DNA of 64,000 nt from assembly GCA_036365455.1 (NCBI GenBank), contig JAWQUS010000030.1:9238001-9302000 (forward strand), in the 5' to 3' direction. Positions 55,800-64,000 of this stretch are shown here, one piece after another. Position numbers and translations under genes: made by a program. Origin of the DNA: Macrosoma leucophasiata. Taxonomy: Eukaryota; Arthropoda; Insecta; Lepidoptera; Hedylidae. Each line of letters begins with the position of its first letter. The stretch's first letter is position 1. Under the pieces are notes generated by a model. The model saw only the letters and a list, made by a program, of their open reading frames with translations, did no database searches and had not been told where the DNA came from.

Positions 55800-58700
55800 T
55801 AGTAAATAATGTGTAAGGGGTCTCAACCAACACCATCGAGACTCAAGCCAACCTCACCTGCACGTGGTGCACCCTGCTACACAACAAACGAGGCTCTGGC
55901 GACCTGCCAACGCGCACTGGACCAGCGTGGCGGGTTATGGTCTAAACCCCCCCAAGATGGAAATGCAGACGAGGAAAAGGCCCCAAGTGCCCGGCGGCTC
56001 CAAGAGCAAAACCGGCGTAGACGGGCGCTGGTCGAGCTCTGGAGCCAGGGGTGCTAAGAATTTCCGGGTGAGTCGCTTCCGTCAAACGACTTCGGCATGC
56101 ACAACGGAAAACCGACGTAGGTTATCACTGGTAACATACAACACGCACGTTAAGGACAGACGAGAAAATTGCTGAGCTGGAAAAAGAATTGAACAAGTTG
56201 CACTGGGACATCTTAGGTCTATCTGAAGTCCGTAGAGAGGGAGAGGACACGATAACCCTGAAGTCTGGCAACTTGTTCTACTACCGGGAGGGCGACCAGC
56301 AGTTCCAAGGTGGTGTCGGGTTTATCGTCCACAAGTCTCTCGTTAACAACATTGAATGCATCACGAGTGTGTCGAGTAGGGTCACGTACCTGATACACAG
56401 AATATCCAAGAGATATTCCTTGAAGGTCATCCAGGTCTACGCACCGACCTCGGCACACCCGGACGACGAGGTGGAAGCTATGTATGAGGACATAAGTAGG
56501 GCCCTACATACTTCCAAAACGTATTTCACTGTTGTAATGGGAGACTTCAACGCAAAGCTGGGCAAGATGCGATATTGAGCTGAGAGTGGGGCAATTTGGA
56601 TGTGGGAATCGGAACCCTAGGGGCCAGAGGCTGGCCAACTTTCTGGAGAAGGAGGAACTTTTTATGATGAACTCCTTTTTCAAGAAGCCGCCTCATAGGA
56701 AATGGACCTGAATGAGCCCCGACGGAAAAATGAGATAGACTTCATTATGACCACCAAGAAACACATATTCAATGATGTCTCCGTGATTCACAGGGTGAAA
56801 ACCGGAAGTGATCACCGAATGGTTAGGGGTACATTGAATTTAAATATCAAGATCGAAAGATCTCGTCTAATGAAGTCTACGCTCCGACCTACTGTTTCTC
56901 ACATACAAAACCCCGAGAGCTTTCAGCTCGAAATGCAAAATCGCTTTGCTTGCCTGGAGGATTGCATCTCAGTGGACGATATGAATGACAGGTTGGTAGA
57001 AAATGTCCAGTCGGTGGGGTATAAATACTTTAAAACTCGCCGACGAATAGATCTCAAAAACTTACCGATCAAACCCTCATTCTTATGGCAGAACGACGCT
57101 CCATGATACTGCAGACCTCTGATGAAGCTGAAAAATACCGGCAACTTAATAGACAGATCCAACAGTCCTTGCGGCACGATATCAGATCAAGAAACGATAG
57201 AGCGAAACAAGGGCTCCAAAGTGTTTGCAAGGGATCTGTCTATTGGACAGAGCCGGATGATGCAGCTGAAGACAGAGGACGGCAGTTTAGCGTCGACTAA
57301 GCCTGAGGTATTGCGGGAGATCGAGAGGTTCTATGGGCAGTTATATACCTCGGTCACACAACCTGCCTCTGATTTGGTCAGAGACCCGAGAGCCAAATTA
57401 ACCCGACACTATACCGAAGATATCCCGGACATCAGCCTGTACGAGATTAGGATGGCCCTCAAACAGCTTAAGAACAACAAGGCACCTGGAGAGGACGGAA
57501 GCACTACAGAGCAGAGTGGATCACCGTTACTGAAAGTCCTTCAGAAGCTCTTTAATTCCATCCTATTCGAAGGTACTACGCCAGAAGCATGGAACAGAGG
57601 CGTGGTGGTGCTTTTCTTCAAAAAAGGTGATAAAGCCCTATTGAAGAACTATAGACCCATCTCGCTTCTGAGCCATGTCTATAAGGTGTTTTCGAGGGTG
57701 ATCACGAACCGTCTCGCTCGCAGGGTTGATGACTTCCAGCCTCCCGAACAAGCCGGTTTCCGAAAAGGCTATAGTACCATAGGCCACATACACACGCTGC
57801 GGCAGGTTATACAGAAGTCCGAGGAGTATAACCGGCCATTATGCTTAGCGTTCGTGGACTATGAGAAAGCCTTTGATTCGGTTGAAACATGGGCTGTGCT
57901 GTCTTTACAGCGTTGCCACATTGACTATCGGTATATCGAAGTGTTAAAGTGTTTGTATAAAAACGCCACCATGTCAGTCCGAGTACAGGACCAATGCACG
58001 AGGGCGATTCCTTCGCAGAGGGGAGTAAGACAGGGAGATGTCATTTCACCCCTGCTCTTCACCAATGCAATGGAAGACGCCTTCAAGCTCCTGGAATAGC
58101 AAGGACTAGGCATCAATGTCAACGGCGAATACATCACTCACCTTCGGTTTGCCGACGATATTATAGTCATGGCAGAGTCGCTGGAAGATCTCAGCACAAT
58201 GCTCGAAGACCTCAATCGAGTGTCCCAAAGAGTGGGCCTTAAAATGAACATGGATAAGACTAAGGTCATGTTCAATTACCTTGTATCGCCCACTCCAGTG
58301 TCCGTTGGGAACTCGATCCTCGAAGTTGTCGACGAATATGTCTATTTAGGACAAACCATACAACTAGGCAGGTCGAACTTCGAGAAAGAGGTCATTCGCC
58401 GAATCCAACTCGGCTGGGCAGCGTTCGGGAAGTTAAGGAGCGTTTTCTCGTCAAACATCCCGCAGTCCTTGAAGACGAAAGTCTTTAATCAGTGCGTTTT
58501 GCCGGTGATGACCTACGGTGCCGAGACGTGGTCTCTCACTATGGGTCTAGTACGAAAGCTCCAAGTCACTCAGCGGTCAATGGAAAGGGCTATGCTCGGC
58601 GTTTCCCTACTGGATCGAATCAGCAATGAGGAGATCCGTAGGCGAACGAAAGTCGCTGACATAGCCAAGCAGATTTCCAAGCTGAAGTGGCAATGGGCAG

Positions 58701-58960
58701 GGCACATAACTCGGCGAACCGATAGCCGCTGGGGCAGAAAGGTTCTCGAGTGGAGACCACGTATCGGCAAATGCAGCGTAGGACGTCCACCTGCAAGATG
58801 GACCGACGACCTGATCAAGGCTGCAGGTACCCGCTGGGTGCACGTTGCTTCCGATCGATCGGCATGGAGGTCATTGGGGAAGGCCTATGTTCAGCAGTGG
58901 ACGTCCTATGGCTGATACGATAATGATGAGTAAATAATGCTGTTTAGGATGTAAATAAAA
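55800..58960 (+). pseudogene. RTE-type LINE, nearly complete but broken by stops and frameshifts
   Basis: Pieces in order: endonuclease 56189-56578 (ILGLSEVRREGEDTITLKSG, YAPTSAHPDDEVEAMYED, VVMGDFNAK), linker 56702-57106 (KNEIDFIMTTKKH, SDHRMVRGTLN), RT 57122-58099 (NNKAPGEDG, YRPISLLSHVYKVFSR, AGFRKGYSTIGHI, FVDYEKAFDSVE, RGVRQGDVISPLL), then past a TAG at 58097 the catalytic FADD at about 58150 and C-terminus 58169-58915 (KLKWQWAGHITRRTDSRWG). Disruptions: frameshifts near 56573 and 57100-57190, a TGA in the linker (about 56708), and the TAG. The main frame is otherwise kept, so decay is moderate. The tail after 58917 is GATACGATAATGATGA-like. This family resembles 'craniofacial development protein 2-like' gene models. 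Confidence 0.87.
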
Positions 58961-60244
58961 CAGAACATTTACGAAAAGGAATCGAAAACAATATTAGCAG
59001 TGACGAATGTGGCAATTTCTCTAAGATGGCGTGTATGACGCCGCCATAATTTTTACGCATTAAAATGTAAATAATCATATATTTACAACCTAATTACTTA
59101 GACCTATGTACAATAAATAATTGCATTGTACGAGCGCTGCGCTCTTCTGTCACGAACGCAACTCGCGATTGTCGTCGCGTGCGGTCGCCGCCGAACGCGC
59201 ATTTTTTTAGGCCCAGGCGCGGGGCCGCTAATGGTCCGGGGCCTGCCTTCTTCAAGTATCTTAGGTAGATGTTGCTATCGATTGCTTTTGAGATTATTAT
59301 ATATTATTCAAAAAATCTTAAAATATCGGATTGACTTTTATGCAGTCGGATACGCTATACCTACTGGTTTTCTATACATTTTGCTAAGATAACCGCTAAC
59401 GGGACATTTTCACTTCCCAGAAGTTTTTTAGGACACCGGGTCGGGCTGTATGAAAACGGGACTGTCCCGTTCAAAACGGGATGTATGGTCACGTTATTCT
59501 ACACATAACTTAAATTTGGATGCAGGTCCAGATCCGAACCGTACCGACAACAGCAAAACACAGGCCGCATACTGCATACATCAAAGGTCAACGCGTTTTT
59601 GTCGGAAATACACAAGCCTCATACTGCACAGTGCATACTAAATGTATATAATCTATCCTATTTTATTTTTCCCGTGTGGCAACTATCACACTTAGTAATA
59701 ATTCTGCCAAAATCTGGTGATCACAGAGGCATAGACTAATATAAAATACTGCACAGAGGCACAGTAAGTCAGCACGTCTGGATCCGGGAACGGTTTGTAC
59801 GGTCGCGTAGCGTTGGCAGCATAGATTATACACTAATACTGACAGGCAAAGCCGCCTTCAAGGTTATGTTAACTACTACTTGACATGGTCGATTATAAAT
59901 TCTCGGTTTGTTAACTACTAGTTGACACGGGCAAGCCAGCGGTTATTTGTAGTATTTAATTTTGTCGTTATACCGGTAACAGAAATACATGATTGGAATT
60001 TTTTTGCTTTCTAGCTTATGAGATACAGCCTGGTGACAGATAGACGGACGGACGGACAGACAGACAGCGGAGGTTAGTAATAGGGTCCGATTTTATCTTT
60101 TAGATACGGAACCCTAAATAAAATAGAAGATACCTAGATTCAGAAACGGTAAAAATATTCGACATGATTTTTAAATTGACGATACTTTTTTATTGCCGAA
60201 CCGATTGACATGAAATAAACACATCTTAAATTAAGTGAAACTTA
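58961..60244. other. Repeat-rich intergenic sequence, mostly unassigned
   Basis: GC-rich patch at 59150-59255 (GTCGCGTGCGGTCGCCGCC). AAAACGGGACTGTCCCGTTC with CGTGACCAT-type ends at about 59430-59495 recalls 55611-55650. A GACGGACGGACAGACAGACAG run lies at 60045-60068. No supported gene. Confidence 0.35.
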
Positions 60245-60603
60245 TCTAAACTAATATTATAAAGAGGTAATATTTTTTTGTTTGTTTGTTTGTAATGAAT
60301 AGGCTCAATAACTACTGGACCAATTTTAAAAATTCTTCCACTATTCGAAAGCTACATACATTATCCACGGGTAACTTAGGCTATATTTTATTTTGGAAAA
60401 ATAGGGTTCCGTAAGATATTTGGGTTTTTCAGACACAAGGTGTAAAAAATCAACCAGAAAAGTTACTTATTTTGCGTACGCTGTCTAAACTATAAAAGAT
60501 ATCGAGGAAGACTTTAGGCTATATCTATGTATAATCATCACGCTAAGACGAATAGGAGAGGGTAGGCAACATTGCACCGCGCGAAGCCGGAGCGGGCCGC
60601 TAG
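60245..60603 (+). mobile_element. Non-autonomous Helitron-like element, family B copy 3
   Basis: A|TCTAAACTAATATTATAAAG start; CCGGAGCGGGCCGCTAG|T end with the GC hairpin. Nearly identical to copy 2 without its hAT insertion, so it serves as an empty-site reference. Confidence 0.8.
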
Positions 60604-60609
60604 TCACGA

Positions 60610-60825
60610 TATATTCGTAAAAATTGCAAATCGGATAAGCCGTTTCTGAAATTAGCGTGCACAAATACACAGACAAACAGAAATTTTTCCGGGATAAAAA
60701 TTACCCAGTGTTGTGCGCCAAACGTTAAAGTATAATCATACCAAGTTTCATCGTAATCGGACCAGTAGTTTTTGTGTGATGTTTGAACAAACAGACAGAA
60801 AGACAGACAAAAAAATGTTTTAAAC
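60610..60825 (+). repeat. Dispersed LINE-3'-end-like repeat
   Basis: GATAAGCCGTTTCTGAAATTAGC..CCAAGTTTCATCGTAATCGG..ACAAACAGACAGAAAGACAGAC. Distant relative of 945-1165. Confidence 0.45.
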
Positions 60826-60908
60826 ACTTATTATGGTTCTCTAGTTGGTTCTCTGAGGAGACTGCGTGGTTTTCTGCCCATCCCTACAAAAATCGCGTTT
60901 GCACGTTA

Positions 60909-61280
60909 TAATAATAATGGCAACCCATTATACGTCCCACTGCTGGGCACGAGTCTCTGGATCTTATCCAGGCCTCCCCCCAAAAAGGGGAGCTCCACCA
61001 CGCTGCTCCAATGCGGGTCGGTGGAGGTGGGTGGGTTAGTGGCCAACCCGCTGTCGGATGTTTTCAAACCGCCCATAAGGCTTCCGACAAGGTTTAACGA
61101 CTGCTATCTATAGCAACCGGGACCGACGGCTTAACGTGTACTCCGAAGCACGGAAACGCGCGTTTTAATCTGCCACTAGCGGTCACCCATCACACTACCC
61201 GACCGCGCCCGTAGTGCTTAACCGCGCAGATCGCTTCCGAACTTCCGATCTACAACAGCCGCGGTGGCCATGCGCGCTCC
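60909..61280 (-). repeat. 5S-rRNA-derived SINE (SINE3-like)
   Basis: On the minus strand the head has GGTTAAGCACTACGGGCGCGG then GATGGGTGACCGC, the internal-promoter region of 5S rRNA, with spacing kept. The body continues to CAGCAGTGGGACGTATAATGG and a (TTA)n-type tail. TGCACGTT before the tail and TGCACATT past the 5' end could be a target duplication. It is not a functional 5S gene: the 5S 5' and 3' arms do not pair. Confidence 0.75.
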
Positions 61281-61282
61281 AT

Positions 61283-62540
61283 GCTGCACATTCTTTACTC
61301 TTTCCTATTCTTGATTATGATGACGTCTGCTACCTTGATTTGACCCAGGAGCAACTTAATAAACTTGAGCGTCTTCAAAAATTTTAAATAAGGTTTATAT
61401 TTACCTTGCGCAAATATGACCATATTTCCGACTATCCTAATAAGCTTTAGTGGCTCCCAATCCGTCTTCGCCGTGATACACACATTCTTTCATTCTTGTA
61501 GACGACGTAGCTCGCGATCCCGTCTAATATACCTACTTACCTAAATAATTAAATAAAATACATATTTACATAAAAATATATTTAAAATAATGTGAAGACA
61601 TAAATGAAGTAAACTAAAATAAATTTAAACATATGTAAGTATCTTAGGTACCTATACGTACGTAACTTACCAAAAATATAATTTATTCCATGAAATACCT
61701 ACCTATACCACAGTAAATAGATTCTATATGTACATTGTGCCTATACCATCACTGTACATACTTACGTCATAGATCCAACATAGTAACTGCGGGTCGGTGC
61801 AAAATATTATTAAAAATTGTGTTAAGGTACATGTGAAAATTAGTTCATATACTTACCTTCTTTTCTATAAATAAATTAAATATGCACGTATGCGGAGGGT
61901 ATTTCGGGTGGTACGGGCAGTCGTTTTTCTGTGACAGACTGGCTGAGTTCGCTTACCTTTCTCTCACCTCTGCATACGTGTATCATTTTAAAACTTATAT
62001 GTTTGTGTTCTCATTTTCGAACTATCACCACTCCACGCAACCCTCGTCCGTTACAATTCTTATACTGTGTGCTGTTTAATCCAAATGCTCCACTTTATCT
62101 TAAAGAACGCTTTCAGTTTTTTTGTTCCTCTCAAACCCTTCCCTTACGATCTTCTAAAAACCTTCGACTTCACTTTCCTTCACATTCATCCCAATTCTAT
62201 GCGAAATCTTTTTCTGTAGAAGCTGTCCACTTATGGAACAATTTACCTATCACAATTCGTCAAGCTCAATAAATTTTTTCCTTTAAAAATAAAGTCAAAG
62301 AATACTACTTATCTCTCTTAACTCCTTACTTGCTATCCACTTATCTTATTCTCCCTGAACCCCAACATTTTTTTTTAATTTTTCTTTCAAATGGTCTTTA
62401 CCACTTTAGTTTAGTACACCCTACCGACGTTAAATTTTCTTTTTTTATTATTCCTGACCCGAAGGTTGTCTGGAAGAAATCGCAGCTTTGCGATAAGGCC
62501 GCCTTTTGTACTAATTGCTATTTTGTATAATATCTGTTGT
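61283..62540 (+). pseudogene. Jockey/CR1-type LINE ORF2 C-terminus, interrupted
   Basis: 61283-61500 encodes with stops the pattern YLDLTQEQLNKLERLQKF then LPIRLRRDTHILSFL, the segment after the RT domain. About 430 bp of AT-rich sequence follows. The C-terminus then resumes at about 62030-62300: NPNAPLYLKERFQFFCSS, LPLRSSKNLRLHFPSHSS, FSVEAVHLWNNLPITIR. Decayed remnant; the interruption is an unidentified insertion. Confidence 0.7.
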
Positions 62541-62961
62541 AAATTTTCTGGTGTACATTAAAGTGTATTCATTAATTATTTGTGTTTGGTATCGATCTAT
62601 TAACGGCTCCTGGTACTCGTATTTATTTTTTTAAATATTTTAATGTACAGAATTTACACTTCTACAGTATTATTATATGTATGTATAGATATTTAAGCTG
62701 CCACAGTTTAGTTTACACTTTAGTTTTATACCTAATCAATAATTAAACCAATAAATCGGGTTAAACACCTGTACATATATGGTACATATACACAATACCT
62801 GTTTAGTTCGTACTTACCCACTTATATAGTTTTATGTAATTCATTACCAATTAACCAAGACTAATACAATAATAACTTCACTTGTCGGACGCAATTGTTT
62901 TGGCAGAACCGAAGACAAGACAAGACAAGACAGCGTTTCAAAAGCTATTAAAGAGACAAGA

Positions 62962-63258
62962 ATGTCCGAAAAAGTACAAAAGAAATCATTTAAGCCTACA
63001 GAATTTCGGAAATACCATTGTGAAGTTTGTAATATATTTACCAACTCTGCAACTCAATTCAATCAACACATTGACGGAGTGCGGCATCGGCAAAAAATAA
63101 TAATTTGCAATACCCATAAAAAGCTTAATAACAACATTCTTGACTATCATGAATGTGATCCTCGAGTTTACATCCCCGCTTTTATGGTTGTTATTGTGAC
63201 AACGTTTTTGTTTTGTTATGTATTTTTTAAGATAGGTGATATTTGGTTAAATTGTTAA
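62962..63258 (+). CDS. Small protein with U1-type C2H2 zinc finger and one membrane helix
   Basis: 98 residues from ATG at 62962. A matrin/U1-type finger reads YHCEVCNIFTNSATQFNQHI with Cys20, Cys23, His36 and His42 (C-x2-C-x12-H-x5-H), usual for double-stranded-RNA-binding fingers of the zf-met/JAZ group. A hydrophobic helix at about 71-92 (IPAFMVVIVTTFLFCYVFF) follows. Finger plus tail anchor is an unusual pair. A GACAAGACAAGACAAGACAG run lies just upstream. It may be a complete intronless gene or one exon of a larger one. No symbol recognised. Confidence 0.55.
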   Translation: MSEKVQKKSFKPTEFRKYHCEVCNIFTNSATQFNQHIDGVRHRQKIIICNTHKKLNNNILDYHECDPRVYIPAFMVVIVTTFLFCYVFFKIGDIWLNC

Positions 63259-64000
63259 AAATTAACATAATTCATTGCCATTAACAACGCCTTAAATTTC
63301 GCGCCACAATTTTAATTGGCGGAGAAGTCGTCCCCAAGCGTTCACGGCTTCTATGCGCACGAACGAACGCGCAGAACAATGAGGTAGCAGCCATTTTATG
63401 TCGGTGGCTAAGAAAAACATAATTCGAATGGCCAATCTTAACGAAATTGTGTAATTAGTGCTATAATTTATGTGTTTCCGCAGACGCTACTATATCTAAG
63501 TGTTCCTTTACAAAGTGAGTAAAATCATACTTTGCTTTATCTAATGATAGACATTAAGCGTAATGAAACATATCATTTTGCATAATTTAGGGAATAATTA
63601 AAAAAAATATTAACTCTTAGCCTATTCCCTCCATAAAGTACACAAGGCTATCGTATCTCCATTGGATACGGGTATTTATTTGTGAGCGGTGTTTGTGTTT
63701 ACAGATCTGACTTCGCCGATGGCATACATTTGCAAAGTGCATTCTGTTTTAATTTAGACATAGGATATGACATAACTCTCATCACTAACAATATTCATGT
63801 CTATTTAATTTCGATTTTGTTGACGTTCGGATTGTAGTGGTCATTAATTACTCTTTCCTTAACAACCGGCATCGCGCAGCCTCTACTTGAAAGTTTGAGA
63901 CAAAATTCAATATTGAATTGGCCATTTTATTGATGGCTGGGGGGGGAGGTTGGGTGGAGACAGGCGTCGAGGTTCGGCCATTTAATTTTTAGAAAGTGTC
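63259..64000 (+). other. Intergenic sequence with a possible small exon at 63484-63514
   Basis: TTTCCGCAG|ACGC and ACAAA|GTGAGT bracket 31 nt after a GC-richer stretch (63300-63400) that could be a promoter of a gene running off the window. No other feature is supported. The splice signals could be chance. Confidence 0.25.

Noticed and set aside
61140..61265. Possible 5S rRNA gene
   Set aside because: Only the internal promoter blocks match; the terminal stem is absent and the similarity sits at the head of a retroposon with tail.

Overview
The window is animal nuclear DNA, almost certainly from a lepidopteran (moth or butterfly). It holds four spliced host genes with GT-AG introns, is AT-rich with GC-rich exon islands, and is crowded with insect-type transposons: Helitrons starting TCTATACTAATATTATAAAG, mariner, piggyBac, hAT and Harbinger-type MITEs, RTE- and I/Jockey-type LINEs, and tRNA- and 5S-derived SINEs. 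No bacterial, organellar or viral gene was seen. The lepidopteran call rests on repeat types and protein character; no database search was possible. LAYOUT. 1-13.6 kb: 3' part of a KIAA0319/KIAA0319L-type PKD-domain membrane protein (+ strand, nine exons, 599 residues to the stop; its 5' end lies outside the window). Its penultimate exon is followed by a striking 103-bp tandem array that repeats the exon end and its 5' splice site 15 times. 13.6-25 kb: no host gene recognised; a deleted mariner, a Harbinger-like MITE, a hAT-like MITE nested in another, and a gutted piggyBac. 25.2-26.0 kb: two-exon AIG1/ADTRP-family gene (- strand). 26-32 kb: inverted repeats, RTE-type LINE wrecks, and a Helitron interrupted by a hAT MITE. 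32.3-41.3 kb: a 16-exon dynein regulatory complex subunit 1 gene (DRC1, - strand), reconstructed here as one 798-residue frame. 43.9-55.1 kb: ribosomal protein L11 (- strand, five exons, 194 residues). 55.8-64 kb: an RTE-type LINE pseudocopy, a third Helitron, a 5S-derived SINE, a Jockey/CR1-type LINE tail, and a small zinc-finger/membrane ORF. HOW PARTS RELATE. The RpL11 introns carry three H/ACA-type snoRNA candidates in sense orientation. Two are paralogues in neighbouring introns, and each 3' hairpin has 14 nt between the upper stem and the ACA box. Intron 3 also holds, antisense, an apparently full-length I-like LINE of about 5.7 kb with both ORFs open, a perfect 19-bp hairpin abutting its poly(A), and a 12-bp target-site duplication inside a MITE. 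The host genes look functionally unrelated (membrane/trafficking, lipid hydrolase, ciliary axoneme, ribosome). Exon ends were chosen from splice signals, reading phase and family similarity recalled from general knowledge; none was confirmed with transcript data.
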